Assembly: GCA_019044685.2 (NCBI GenBank)
Contig: JAGTXX020000006.1
Span: 1,033,501 to 1,097,500 of the forward strand
Direction of reading: 5' to 3'
DNA length: 64,000 nucleotides
Source of the DNA: Nannochloris sp. 'desiccata'
Taxonomy: Eukaryota; Chlorophyta; Trebouxiophyceae; Chlorellales; Chlorellaceae
In this document: positions 1 to 10,159 of the stretch, in pieces
How positions within the stretch are numbered: the first letter of the stretch is position 1
Layout of the letters: each line of letters begins with the position of its first letter
Program-made: the position numbers and the translations under genes
Notes under the pieces: model-generated
The model's database searches: none
What the model saw: the letters and a program-made list of their open reading frames with translations, nothing else
Told to the model about the DNA's origin: nothing

Positions 1-231
1 TTCGCCATATTTCCAATAAGCTAGTTCTAACATACTGGAATTGCAGTAAGACTAGCAGATTTTACAACGGCGCCACAAGTCGAGCTGCCATGCTTTGCTG
101 ACCGGACTCCGGGACGCCTGCTCTAATCTAATATAGCTTTCAACTTGCTTTTACACAGAAGAAGGAATTGTATATAGCATATATACCAGTACATTATTAA
201 CACTCACTAATAATCATATTATATCTATCCT

Positions 232-1716
232 CTAAACAAAATGAGGTTCAGATCCGCTGCGCCGCCCATGGGAAGCATTTCCATTTGCATCATGATTATT
301 ACTCGCAGAGGGCGGCAATAACGGCATAGCAGTCGCCTTAATACCATGTGCCTTCATACAATTCAATTTCGTCGTATTATTTGTCAACAGCTGCACAGAA
401 CCTACTTTTAAATCCTTCAAAATATGAGCAGCAACGCCATAATCCCTCGCATCAACAGGGAATGAAGAATCTTCTAGTGCTCCTGGTGTTACACAGACTT
501 CTGCTGCCGCTCCTGCTGCAGTATACGCCTTTAACTCATCTGCAAGACCTAATCCGCGCCCCTGCTGTCCTCGTAAATATACCAAAACGCCGTTTCCAGC
601 TTTAGCAATCTGCTCCAAAGCAGCGTCTAATTGAGACCCGCTGTCGCACCGTTCACTGCCAAAGATATCCCCAAGCATACTTTCACTATGTACCCTTGCC
701 AATACGGTATCCCTATCGACATTTCCTACGACCAAAGCAATATGTTCTGTTCCATCCAATAAAGAGCGATAGGCATAGGCCGTGAATCTTCCATATCGTG
801 TTGGCAATTCCCCACTCGCAACTCGTTGAATCAGTGGTTCATGTTTTAAACGATATCTCACAAGATCTGCAATTGTGATACACTTTAAACCGTACCGAGC
901 AGCAAATTCAAGTAGTTCTGGGGTACGAGCCATGGTTCCATCTTTATTTACGATTTCACATAAAACGCCTGCAGGAGCCCGGCCAGCTAATCGAGACAAA
1001 TCTACAGCAGCTTCCGTGTGTCCAGGGCGCCTCAGTACTCCTCCAGGACGGTATCGTAATGGGAAGATATGGCCGGGCCGTTTAAAGTCTTCTGGAGTAG
1101 AAGAAGGGGAAGCTAAAGCCGAAAGCGTGGCCGATCGATCAGATGCTGAAATACCAGTTGTCGTGCCTTCCCGTAAATCTACAGTGACGGTAAAGGCAGT
1201 TGACATGGCTTCTTCATTATCAGCAGGTGGAATCATCAGGGGGATTCTTAAGCGATCCAAGTCAGCGCCTTCCATGCCGATGCAAATAACACCACTGGTG
1301 TGTTCAACCATAAAGGCCATTGCCTCTGGAGTGACGAGATCGGCAGCAAGGATTAGATCTCCTTCATTTTCGCGGTCTTCATCATCAAGGACAACGACTG
1401 TTTCGCCACGAGCGATAGCTGCCAAGGCATCTGCAATGGAGTCGAAGCCGGCAGCAGGGGTGTCGAGGTCTCGGCCAGCATGAATGGCAGCCACAAATGC
1501 TGGGGGTGGAGTAGGCAATTCTGTGGTGGTTTGATGTGCTTCTGCTCTAAGAGAATTGCCGCGAGAGGTAGAACGCAGGACTGCAGGAGGTATGATGGTT
1601 CGATTGACCACTGGGATGCGCACCCCGTGACTAAGGGGGTGTGAAGATATCGAAAAAAGGCTAGAAGGTGTTGCAGAGAATTGCTGATCCACTCCAGATA
1701 TGAAACGGGCCGGCAT
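232..1716 (-). CDS. RIBA: RibBA: DHBP synthase fused to a degenerate GTP cyclohydrolase II
   Basis: Single-exon bifunctional riboflavin-pathway protein of 494 aa. Residues 1-90 are Ser/Arg-rich and look like a plastid transit peptide. Residues 91-295 form 3,4-dihydroxy-2-butanone-4-phosphate synthase (ribulose-5-P to DHBP), with intact DDEDRENEGDL, TTTGISASDR, RPGHIFPL and GHTEA motifs. Residues 305-470 are GTP cyclohydrolase II-like. In that half the family's first and third zinc cysteines are serines (HSESMLGD, RCDSGSQ). The usual GHEGRGIGL reads GQQGRGLGL, and the DTVEAN stretch is replaced by unrelated sequence. The Asp and Arg of VDARDY remain. This resembles the plant situation where one RIBA paralogue keeps only one activity. 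I infer DHBPS activity, with GCHII doubtful. Head-to-head with eIF3h. The start gives a complete leader. Confidence 0.93.
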   Translation of the reverse strand: MPARFISGVDQQFSATPSSLFSISSHPLSHGVRIPVVNRTIIPPAVLRSTSRGNSLRAEAHQTTTELPTPPPAFVAAIHAGRDLDTPAAGFDSIADALAAIARGETVVVLDDEDRENEGDLILAADLVTPEAMAFMVEHTSGVICIGMEGADLDRLRIPLMIPPADNEEAMSTAFTVTVDLREGTTTGISASDRSATLSALASPSSTPEDFKRPGHIFPLRYRPGGVLRRPGHTEAAVDLSRLAGRAPAGVLCEIVNKDGTMARTPELLEFAARYGLKCITIADLVRYRLKHEPLIQRVASGELPTRYGRFTAYAYRSLLDGTEHIALVVGNVDRDTVLARVHSESMLGDIFGSERCDSGSQLDAALEQIAKAGNGVLVYLRGQQGRGLGLADELKAYTAAGAAAEVCVTPGALEDSSFPVDARDYGVAAHILKDLKVGSVQLLTNNTTKLNCMKAHGIKATAMPLLPPSASNNHDANGNASHGRRSGSEPHFV

Positions 1717-2104
1717 TGTTGTTTTTAGTCTCCACAGCTATATTTAAAAAGGATGCTCCTGCGATTTGTAAATTTATAAAATTTTATGTCTTAATTAATG
1801 AACACGCCTTATGCTATATATTCAGGCAAAGTAATTAGAGGTTTATTTAAACAGTTTCGGACGGTGACGTGAGCCTAGATTAACAATCTTGAACCGAGAT
1901 TGGCTGCTGCGAACAGCAAAACTCAGCACACCGGCGGCTGTCTTATAGAGGTCTCTTCAGCTCACATCGACCCGTATTCTACAATTTTTACAGGTCAATT
2001 ATTTGATCAGCAACGTGCAAAGGACATAGAAGACGCTCCTGGAATCGGTTTTTCACCATCAAAGCAACTTTTTATTTTTTGAATAAGTCAGCAGCAAAGA
2101 TATT
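1717..2104. promoter_or_regulatory. Divergent intergenic region RibBA / eIF3h
   Basis: 388 bp between two head-to-head start codons, so it must hold both promoters and 5' UTRs. It is AT-rich. I see no certain TATA element and no RNA gene. The short open frame starting at 1900 has no recognisable product and stops before the eIF3h start. Confidence 0.5.
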
Positions 2105-3271
2105 ATGGCCAGTGGAGGACCTGTTAGCTTTGCCAATGTGGCGCAGAAAGATCAGCGCAAGCTGCCTTTGCGATCTGTGCAGCTGGAGGGCCAAGTTCTT
2201 TTGAAAATTGCACAGCACTGTGCTTCTGCTTCGTCAACCAATGTCTTAAGCGGGCAGCTTTTAGGCTTGGATGTTGGTCAAACTTTAGAGGTTACTGATT
2301 CCTTCCCTGTACCCGTAAGTTTTTGTCATTTTTAGGATATTTTTGCCTGTGATTACACACATTTGAATTAGTTGGCTACCTTAAAGCTTGCTTGGTTTCC
2401 ATCTTATTCTCCTTCTCACCTTAAATTGAACCATTGTATTACACCCTACCTTCAAATATTACAGATTAATGTCGCCGAGGCCGACAGTGATAGCGCTGAT
2501 GGTGAAGGATTCCAGCTTGAAATGATGCGGTGCTTGCGTGAAATTAATGTAGACAACAATATGGTTGGCTGGTATCAATCCGCCGTCAGCGGTTCTTACC
2601 AAGTCGTAGAAATTATCGAAACCTTTATCAACTACATGGAGAACCTTGAACGGTGCATCTGCATTGTTTATGATGTCACCGCCGCGCACAGCGGAGTTCC
2701 TGGGGTGAAGGCTATCCGCCTCGCAGACTCCTTTGTTGAAGCATACCGCGAGGGCGCCTTAACTATTGAAAAGATTCGCGCCAAGGGTCTCTCTTGGAGG
2801 GATGTTTTTGTGGAGATTCCCATAACTATTCACAACTCACCGTTGGCTGTAGCATTGATGGCTGAAATTGAAGGGCCTACTGCCTGCACTCAGCTTGATT
2901 TCGATAGATTGGGTCTTGGAGTGACACCCGTCCTTGAGAAGAATGTTGAATTCTTGAATGATTGCCTTGATGACTTGGTTGACGTACAGGGGAAGCTCAG
3001 TATGTATCATAATCAGTTGAGAAGGTATCAACAGTCGGTGGCACAGTGGAAACTTGCTAGGAGACAAGAAAACCAGGCTAGAAGAGCAGCAGGTGAAGAA
3101 CCGTTAACAGAGGAACCTCCTGCAGATATTAAGAAGCCAGCAGAGCCCAGTCAACTTGAAAATTTGCTCTTATCCAACCAGATGAATTCATATACATCGC
3201 ATATTAATGCTTCTGCTGCTCAGGCTGTGGAGAAATTAGTGTTGACCCAGAAATTGCAGCAAGCTTTATAA
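2105..3271 (+). CDS. EIF3H: Translation initiation factor 3 subunit H (eIF3h)
   Basis: Two exons, 2105-2314 and 2465-3271, joined in phase 0 across a 150-nt GTAAGT...ACAG intron, giving 338 aa. The MPN domain covers residues 12-150, with VQLEGQVLLKIAQHC at its start and LEMMRCLREINVDNNMVGWY after the junction, both typical of eIF3h. As known for this subunit, the JAMM metalloprotease residues are absent, so the role is structural within eIF3. The C-terminal third is helical (LDDLVDVQGKLSMYHNQLRR) and Pro/Glu-rich. A nearer acceptor at 2371 would also read through but inserts 31 non-family residues, so 2464 is preferred. TGTAA follows the stop at about 3314. Confidence 0.93.
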
Positions 3272-3587
3272 ATTTGCCCTTAGTAGACTGTATTTGTTGT
3301 ATAGCACCAAAGATGTAAGGAATCTAGCAAAGGAGCAGTTTTTGTCAGGCAATATTGACAGACGTCATCTGGGACGACCTTTCTAAAGCTTTCAGTAAAA
3401 GCCATCAGCAACAAAGCTAAATCTCTCTCTTCCCCCCACGACGCCAAGCACTATTTTCTTTCTAATCATATTTCACTGCACTCTAGCTGGTGGCCAAGCA
3501 GGCGAGCTGTTACGGAAGTGATCTGCTTTTTAAAACAAATAGATTTAAGCCTATCCTACAAAAACATAACACATTACTTCAGCTACG

Positions 3588-5139
3588 ATGGAAGAAAACG
3601 GATCACATCCTCTTGATCATCACGTCGAGGAAGAGGTCCCTTTGGATGCCCCTCCACCTTATGAATCACTTGTTTTCGACAAGTCGGAAATGAAGTCACC
3701 ATCCGTGCGTTTTGTGTTTAAAAACCCTCAGCCCCCTATAGTAGCTTAAACACACGCTTCAAACTATCTTCTCACCCACTTTATTTAATTCCCTGTAGGA
3801 TTCTGTTATTTTTAGAGATTCTCCACTACCGGCCAACGAAGCCCCTCGCCCTCGCACACTTGCAACAGCACCACCAGTCCCTCCCTCAGCTTTTGAAATC
3901 GCAGTTATTGATCCTGTCAAGCAAGGAGAAGGTGTTGGAGCATACGTATCCTACAAAGTAGTCAGCACTGTTGACTTTGACGGCTATCGAGCTGATCAAC
4001 ATGAAGTCATTCGCCGCTTTCGAGATTTCACTTGGTTGAAAAATCGATTACGAAGTCAATATCGAGGCGCTATCTTGCCAGCTCTACCTGAAAAGAATGT
4101 TGTAGAGAAGTACAAAATGGGCGGTGACTTTATCGAGCAGCGTAGGGCAGCTTTGGAAATCTTTCTACGAAGAGTTGCTGCTCATCCTCTTCTTTACGCA
4201 AGCCCCGATTTGAGGCTCTTTTTACAGTCAGATGAGACTGAATTTGCCATTGAATCATCACGGATGTCTGCAGAAGCAGGTGATGCTGCTCCTGCAGCTA
4301 CTTCTGGAGCTGCCAGCGCTGCGAGAAAGACTCTCAATGGAGCTGCACGCCTATTCAAATCAATTAGCCAATCCGCTGCAGGGCTGACCCATGTGGGAGG
4401 TAGTGGAAGCAGCACATCAGCGCACAAGAACACATACCCACGTGAAGAGGAAGAAAGTGTTGAATATTTAAAGGCGCGCGCATATTTCTCCGAGCTTGAA
4501 AACCATCTGGCATTGGTGCACAAACAAGCCGAGCGGCTTGTCCGTCATCACGGCGCTTTAGCTGGAGCTCTCTCTGAATTCTCTGGTGCGATGGCTGCCT
4601 TAGGCCGTCATCAAGAGGAAGAAGTTGGTCGCCAAGCTGGCACACCGGTCGTACGCTCTTTCGCTGCATTAAGTGATCGTGCAGCAGCGGTGGCGGAGGT
4701 CAGCAAACGATCTTCTGAAGAGCTAGCAGCCTCGTTTGAAGCCCCAATGAAGGAGTTTATGCGATCTGTTCGTGCTGCAAAGAAGTCTATGTCGGACCGT
4801 TCAGACGCGCTGGCAGCTCGACAGGCAGCGAGGGCTGATGTCGATGCAAAGCGAGCTCGACTTACCAGACTAAGAGCAACCCCCGGGCTGGCAGAGGAGA
4901 GGGTTGTGGAAGCTGAGCGAGACTTACAAACAGCCATGGCGAAAGCTAATGATGCAACTCAAGCGTATTCTGACATTGTCCAACGAATGGATTCGGATAT
5001 AACCAGGTTCCAGCAAGAAAGAGTGGAAGAAATGGGTCATGTTCTGGCATTATTCTCTCAAGTGGAGGCAAAGGCGGCTGCAGATGCGGCAAAATTATGG
5101 AGAACTATTGGACCTAGTGAAGAAAGTGCTGCCGCGTAG
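3588..5139 (+). CDS. Sorting nexin, PX-BAR type (SNX1/2-like retromer subunit)
   Basis: Exons 3588-3704 and 3799-5139 join in phase 0 (94-nt GTGCGT...GTAG intron), giving 485 aa. After an acidic/proline N-terminus, the PX domain spans residues ~62-180, with the phosphoinositide-binding core RRFRDFTWLKNRL. It is followed by MGGDFIEQRRAALEIFLRRV, characteristic of SNX1/SNX2. Residues ~250-480 are a long Ala/Glu/Arg-rich helical BAR region (YLKARAYFSELENHLALVHKQAERLV). The family binds endosomal PtdIns3P, bends membrane and partners the VPS26/29/35 core. An Ala/Ser/Gly linker at residues ~195-245 is low complexity. Start chosen as the ATG that opens the frame before the splice donor. Confidence 0.9.
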
Positions 5140-5370
5140 TAGTTTTTATCGTATGTTGGAGGTTTGAGAATAGTAATGAAGGCATAGGCTCCATTTTGGT
5201 ATTAGAAAAACAAAATCAATTTTCTGCTTTTTTTATTTTTGTTGGTTGCCGTTGCATATGTCGCTTGTCCTTCAATCTATCTATCTTACCCTGTACCCTC
5301 ATTGTTTATGTACATGTACATTACAAGAAAAAAAATCTAGAGCTTGTCAATTGGGAACTACGTTCATATT

Positions 5371-6237
5371 CTATTCGGCATCAGAGTCGGTCGGAGCAGC
5401 ATAAGGATCTAACTGGCGCCGTCCTCCAGCGGCGCCTCGAACTGCCCGTGCCGCTGTATTAGCCACTCCGGCAGCACCTAAAACCATTCTCAACCTCTTT
5501 ACAGCTTTAGTAGCCGCTGTTGCTGTCTCGTGGAACGACTTTTGGGTGTCCAGATTGGATCTCTCTAATAACGCACCCTGGACTTTTTCTTTAGTCCCTG
5601 GGATTGCTTTCTTTATTGTTGGCACTGCATACCCAGTCACAGCTGTCGTCGCCAGATTCCAACCCGATTTAACACCCTGTTCCGCACCCAGGATAGCACG
5701 TGCAGAAGCACGCACACCTTCAGTAATGTCTGTCCCAAGTGCAGTGACTTCTTGCACCGCATCAGCTACTTCAAGCCCAGATAACCGAAGGGAAGCAGCG
5801 GTGTCAGGAAGTTCTTCTTTCATAGCGTAGAGCAAAGCCTCTGCAGCTTGAGCACTGCGTCTGAATGAGAGTAAGGTAGGGATTGCAGCTAGGACTAGGG
5901 CGGAAAGGGCTACTGCTGCTATAGAGACTGCAATGCTGAGGAGAGCTCTTGCTGGGTCGGCGTGGAATGCTTGAACAAGAGACGACCAGATATTTGTCGT
6001 AGCAATCGGTGCAGCTGCCGCAGCTCGGGTGGTGATATTGAAATTGCTGTTATTTCTGCTAAAATATGGTCGAGGCATGCGTTTAAGTAATGGTAATGAA
6101 GGTCTTTTATAGGTGTCTGAAAGTGTTACCGTCACTGGTCGGTGGACACTTGTTGCGCAACAATATGACCTGGGTGTGGTGAAGCTTAGCCGTGCCTGCA
6201 TAGCAATCCTGCTGCTTCTATGCATTTGTAATGCCAT
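5371..6237 (-). CDS. Predicted plastid membrane protein, DUF948-like
   Basis: Single exon, 288 aa. Residues 1-75 are rich in Arg/Ser/Thr and almost free of acid, fitting a plastid transit peptide. One strong membrane segment follows (about residues 98-122, Ala/Leu/Val/Ile). Next comes an amphipathic helix (ALLYAMKEELPDTAASLRLS and VADAVQEVTALGTDITEGVR), which resembles plant plastid proteins of the DUF948 kind. The tail is basic and ends in acidic residues. I do not recognise a specific function. Arranged tail-to-tail with the sorting nexin, 231 bp away. Confidence 0.7.
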   Translation of the reverse strand: MALQMHRSSRIAMQARLSFTTPRSYCCATSVHRPVTVTLSDTYKRPSLPLLKRMPRPYFSRNNSNFNITTRAAAAAPIATTNIWSSLVQAFHADPARALLSIAVSIAAVALSALVLAAIPTLLSFRRSAQAAEALLYAMKEELPDTAASLRLSGLEVADAVQEVTALGTDITEGVRASARAILGAEQGVKSGWNLATTAVTGYAVPTIKKAIPGTKEKVQGALLERSNLDTQKSFHETATAATKAVKRLRMVLGAAGVANTAARAVRGAAGGRRQLDPYAAPTDSDAE

Positions 6238-6896
6238 GTTGCGATTGTAGCGTAGAGCGACTGGCTCTGTAATGGGATACTTTTATTGTTTTTTTCTGGC
6301 TTGGGGGTAAGATCACAACAAGTTAATTGCAGAGGAAATGACAAATGCAGGCCAAGGCGTTCGATAGTGAAGAATCTCTTGGTATTGGAAAACTATAATT
6401 CTGTGTGAATCGAGAATCAACAGGCTTTAATGGGTGTAGGGATGTGTTTATTCCGGGGACTGTAAAAAATGATCGAATTAAAGCGCTCGGTGCTTCTTCT
6501 TTGCTTACAGTGGTAACATTTGTTTCTAAACGTAGAATATGAGTAATTGGATAGTATACTAGCCTTTTAAATGCTATAGAGCCTGCTAAATACAATTTAT
6601 GAAAGAATTTCGAAATTAAATTACTCTGACTCGTCCAAAGCTGAACAATCACGCAACCCTGCTCGGTAATCAAGATCTTAAAAACCCCAGGCATTACGTT
6701 TCATAGGTCAGTATCTTCATCAAACGATGTTTAACAGCACTGAGTAGCCATCTTTCAATGACCCACCGTCAGTCGCTACCGCACCCTTTTATTTAATTGA
6801 TGAAGCATTCATCTAACCCCCCCTCTCTTCCCCCGTTTTCATGTCGCAGTCACTCATATTAGCTCTAGAATTCAATTTAATTGAATTCAAAACAAA
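6238..6896. promoter_or_regulatory. Divergent intergenic region upstream of ISY1
   Basis: 659 bp between head-to-head genes. A 123-codon open frame on the minus strand (6323-6694) has no domain, no biased composition and no plausible splice context, so I treat it as chance. The last 60 bp before the ISY1 start hold a C-run and a small AATTCAATTTAATTGAATT palindrome at about 6870-6888, just upstream of the start codon. Confidence 0.45.
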
Positions 6897-7724
6897 ATGG
6901 CGCGTAATGAAGAAAAAGCGCAGTCCATGCTGAATCGCTATCTTGCCGGTCAGACAGACGATCCAGACAAAGGCCGAAAACAGCGTCGACCCTACCTGGC
7001 CACCGAATGCCACGATCTTAACGAAGCTGACAAATGGAGACAGCAAATTCTAAGAGAAATTGGACGCAAAGTACTAGAGATCCAAAATGCTGGACTGGGC
7101 GAGCACCGCATTCGTGATTTAAATGACGAAATTAATAAACTAATGCGTGAGAAATCACACTGGGAACGACGAATAGTAGAACTTGGTGGACCAGATTACG
7201 CACGATCTGCACCAAAGGTGACTGATAGCCAAGGAAAAGTAGTAGCTGAAGCTTCTGGTCGAGGAGCAGGGTATCGATATTTTGGTGCTGCTAAGAATTT
7301 GCCTGGTGTGAAGGAATTGTTTGAAAGACACGAGCCATCACAGAACCGTGCACGTCGTACACGGGCTGAGTTGCATAGGCATATAGATGGAGATTACTAC
7401 GGTTTTAGAGATGAGGATGATGGAGTATTAATAGAAGTAGAGGCGGCAGCGGAAGCCGAGATGCGAGCAGAGGCATTAAGAGAATGGGAAGCCCAAGCAC
7501 CGGAAAGAGAACGTGAAGCAGAGAAAGTGGCATTGGCAGTAGCGAATGGGGGTGCAGATGCTGCAGTTGGGGAGAGATTTGTGGCATTTGTTCCGCTACC
7601 AGAGATCAAAGATATTGAAGCGAGGGTCCTAGAAAGTAAAAAAGCGGCGTTATTGAGTAAATATGCGAGTGAAGGGTTGCAACGGGAGCAAGGGGAAGCA
7701 CGTGCGTTGTTAAATAGGCATTAA
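6897..7724 (+). CDS. ISY1: Pre-mRNA-splicing factor ISY1
   Basis: Intronless, 275 aa, close to the usual ~285. The N-terminus MARNEEKAQSMLNRYL and the helical block EADKWRQQILREIGRKVLEIQNAGLGEHRIRDLNDEINKL match the Isy1 family throughout, followed by the GRGAGYRYFGAAKNLPGVKELF segment. Isy1 is a component of the Prp19-associated (NTC) spliceosome and sits near the catalytic centre during the first step. The C-terminal third is Glu/Ala/Arg-rich coiled coil. The 3' flank (7749-7775) carries a 27-nt fragment of the dispersed repeat described at 19441 and 33835. The next gene, on the same strand, is also a spliceosome protein. Confidence 0.93.
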   Translation: MARNEEKAQSMLNRYLAGQTDDPDKGRKQRRPYLATECHDLNEADKWRQQILREIGRKVLEIQNAGLGEHRIRDLNDEINKLMREKSHWERRIVELGGPDYARSAPKVTDSQGKVVAEASGRGAGYRYFGAAKNLPGVKELFERHEPSQNRARRTRAELHRHIDGDYYGFRDEDDGVLIEVEAAAEAEMRAEALREWEAQAPEREREAEKVALAVANGGADAAVGERFVAFVPLPEIKDIEARVLESKKAALLSKYASEGLQREQGEARALLNRH

Positions 7725-7748
7725 ATAAGTACTTATGTAAAAGGAAGA

Positions 7749-7775
7749 AGCTCATTTTGTGAGATAAACGAAAAA
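7749..7775 (+). repeat. Partial copy (copy C) of the dispersed 72-nt repeat
   Basis: 27 nt matching the last third of copies A (19441-19512, minus) and B (33835-33906, plus) with one mismatch, including the shared core TGTGAGATAAACGAAAAA. It lies 24 nt after the ISY1 stop, inside the probable 3' UTR. Confidence 0.6.
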
Positions 7776-7977
7776 GAAGAATGTCTGCCGTCGTCGGCAA
7801 AGAGAAATGGAGGCATTTTTTTGTTTTATTGAAAGGAAGGGCACAGAGGCGTCATAATTACTTAAGTGATAGTATTGAAAACATTCGTGATTGATCAATA
7901 CATGAACACAGAAGCCAATTATTTGGAAGGTTGCTTGCAGAACTTGTTTATTGATTTTTAATTTAAACTAAAGACTA

Positions 7978-9126
7978 ATGCCTCCCAAAAGACGTGGTAA
8001 TAGTGCCGATGATGGGGCTTTGGTTGAAGTCAAGAGGCAAAGGATGGAGGGAGCAGTTGTGCCTTCCACTGGCAAGCCTGCGATGCAGGTAAAATTTGCT
8101 ATCAATCATTTGATCAATTTTAGATTATTTTCATTTATCAACAAGCACTTTAGACAACAATTTTTAACAGTGTATCCAAATCTTTTACAGGGTCCTAAGC
8201 GAACATCAGCATTGATGGCCCCCAACATGCTTCTTACAGGCCATTCTGATCAAATTTTCACCGTGCGTTTCAATCCCTCTGGTGACGTCTTTGCCTCTGG
8301 CTCCCACGACAAGAACATTTTCCTATGGCGCACCTATGGAGAATGTGAAAACTACATGGTACTGAATGGCCATAAAAACGCAGTCCTAGAAACCCATTGG
8401 CTCGCAGATGGCGAGACTCTAGTTAGTTGTTCTGCTGACAAAACGGTCAGAGCATGGGATGCACTCACCGGAGAAGAAACAGGGAAGTTATCTGAACACA
8501 AGGCCATTGTAAATAGCTGTTACCCTTTACTCCGTGGCTCCCCTCTTGTTGTTACTGGATCTGATGACTGTACTGTACGATTGTGGGATATGCGATCTCG
8601 TCGATCTGTCCGAGAATTTTCAGAAAAATTTCCCGTGACGTCGGTGGCCTTTTCCACAGCGGGGGATCAGATTTTTACTGGTGGGGTTGAAAATGTGATT
8701 CGTGCGTGGGATTTACGTAGAGATGAAGCGACATTCACTATGAAAGGGCATAGTGATACGATTACAGGCATGAAATTAAACCCAGCTGGTACTCACTTAC
8801 TAACAAATTCAATGGATAATACGCTCCGTAGTTGGGATGTGCGACCATATGCGCCAGAAGAACGCTGTGTACGTGTATTTACTGGGCATCAACATGGATT
8901 TGAAAAGAATCTGTTACGCTGCGATTGGTCTCCTGATGGGTCTATGGTGGCAGCCGGTAGTAGTGATCGAATGACATATTTATGGGATGCTTTAACTTGT
9001 GAGATAAAATATGCACTACCAGGGCATAAGGGGAGTGTGAATGAGGTAGTGTTCCATCCCAAGGAGCCTATTATAGCATCAGGGTCGAGTGATAAGACTA
9101 TTTTCCTGGGGGAGCTTGTTGAGTAG
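7978..9126 (+). CDS. SNRNP40: U5 snRNP 40 kDa WD40 protein (SNRNP40)
   Basis: Seven-bladed WD40 protein of the U5 snRNP. Exons 7978-8088 and 8191-9126 are joined in phase 0, giving 348 aa (human homologue about 357). The 102-nt intron (GTAAAA...TTACAG) is a multiple of three and has no in-frame stop, so unspliced mRNA would encode a 382-aa form with an AT-rich, family-foreign insert. Repeats are visible as MLLTGHSDQIFTVRFNPSG, LNGHKNAVLETHW, SEHKAIVNSCYP, FTMKGHSDTITGMKLNPAG, FEKNLLRCDWSPDGSMVAAG and LPGHKGSVNEVVFHPKEP. The NTMDNTLRSWDVRP-type and FEKNLLRC segments are diagnostic for this family among WD40 proteins. Confidence 0.94.
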   Translation: MPPKRRGNSADDGALVEVKRQRMEGAVVPSTGKPAMQVKFAINHLINFRLFSFINKHFRQQFLTVYPNLLQGPKRTSALMAPNMLLTGHSDQIFTVRFNPSGDVFASGSHDKNIFLWRTYGECENYMVLNGHKNAVLETHWLADGETLVSCSADKTVRAWDALTGEETGKLSEHKAIVNSCYPLLRGSPLVVTGSDDCTVRLWDMRSRRSVREFSEKFPVTSVAFSTAGDQIFTGGVENVIRAWDLRRDEATFTMKGHSDTITGMKLNPAGTHLLTNSMDNTLRSWDVRPYAPEERCVRVFTGHQHGFEKNLLRCDWSPDGSMVAAGSSDRMTYLWDALTCEIKYALPGHKGSVNEVVFHPKEPIIASGSSDKTIFLGELVE

Positions 9127-9343
9127 AAGACCAACAACAAAGCGGTTTTTTTTTTTCCCAGCCGAAGGAACTTAAAACAAGACTTGTAAGTATCATAGTA
9201 AAAGAGTTGTAATGCTGTATTTAAATTTCAATTTGAATAGTGGTACAGAAAGAACAGAACGACAGAATGTACAAAGGCAAGCAAATAGTAAAGAAAGAAA
9301 TCAAAAAGAAGGAAAGAAGATCACTTTTTTCTTCGATTTCATC

Positions 9344-10159
9344 TCAATGGGCGTGCAATGGTTGCTCCTCTATTTCTAATGCATGCCCCCCATCACCACT
9401 GACATATAGCTCTTGGTTTCTAGTCTGCGCTGACGGTGCATGGTGGAACACTACCGCTACAGCATACAGCACTATACAAAGACCAATAAATGCTGGCAAG
9501 CGCATCACTACAGCTGTCACACCCGGTTTTGCAAGTAACTGAACAAAGGTCGTCTTTTCTTGAACTCCGACAATCATTGTTGCCAGCCCTCCTAGAAAGG
9601 TAGAAAGCCCTAAGTACGCATGAACAGCTCCAAAAGCTTCTCTATTAGGTTGTGACCATTTAGGGACTATATAAGCTAGCAAGCCCAGTGAAAATTGCGC
9701 TAGGACCAGGCAGCAGATAAATAAACCAAACCAGCTGTGAACTGAATAAAAGTTTGGAATAGCATCTGGTCGTTTTAAAGTGTGGCTTTTAATAGCTGCT
9801 GTAATTCCAAAAGTACCAGATACGAGTGCAAGTGTATGCAATGCCACGTGCCATGCTTTGCGTGCTGATCTATCTGGTAAAGGAAGGACTGGGCGTTTAT
9901 AGGCAAGTACCGCCTCCCCCATACAGACCACGAAACTAAAGGTCATTAACAGAGGGTGCCAATTGAAGACTCCTGATGTGTCATTTGCACCCGTAGTAGA
10001 GTCGGTGACTTTAGCAGAGAATCGCAATCCTCCTAAAAGAGAAATCCAGATGAGGACGGAAATAAAGATGATAATTTGAAAAGCTCGAGCTATGTAGGTG
10101 ATGGCAACTGGTGCAGGTGGACCGATCATCTTGAAGATGGGCGATTCGTTAGGGACCAT
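9344..10159 (-). CDS. Cytochrome b561 family transmembrane ferric/ascorbate reductase
   Basis: Intronless, 271 aa with about six membrane segments. The four conserved haem-ligand histidines are visible: FNWHPLLM, WHVALHTLAL, FYSVHSWFG and FGAVHAYLG, two on each side of the membrane core. The family moves electrons across membranes from ascorbate to monodehydroascorbate or ferric iron. Cellular membrane cannot be told from sequence. The soluble tail is short and acidic/His-containing. Convergent with SNRNP40 and divergent from the proteasome gene. Start is the first ATG of the open frame. Confidence 0.9.
   Translation of the reverse strand: MVPNESPIFKMIGPPAPVAITYIARAFQIIIFISVLIWISLLGGLRFSAKVTDSTTGANDTSGVFNWHPLLMTFSFVVCMGEAVLAYKRPVLPLPDRSARKAWHVALHTLALVSGTFGITAAIKSHTLKRPDAIPNFYSVHSWFGLFICCLVLAQFSLGLLAYIVPKWSQPNREAFGAVHAYLGLSTFLGGLATMIVGVQEKTTFVQLLAKPGVTAVVMRLPAFIGLCIVLYAVAVVFHHAPSAQTRNQELYVSGDGGHALEIEEQPLHAH

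Noticed and set aside
2315..2371. Short 57-nt version of the eIF3h intron
   Set aside because: Inserts residues foreign to the family; the acceptor at 2464 restores the conserved sequence.
6323..6694. 123-codon minus-strand frame between the plastid membrane protein and ISY1
   Set aside because: Mixed composition without any motif, lying in the ISY1 promoter region.
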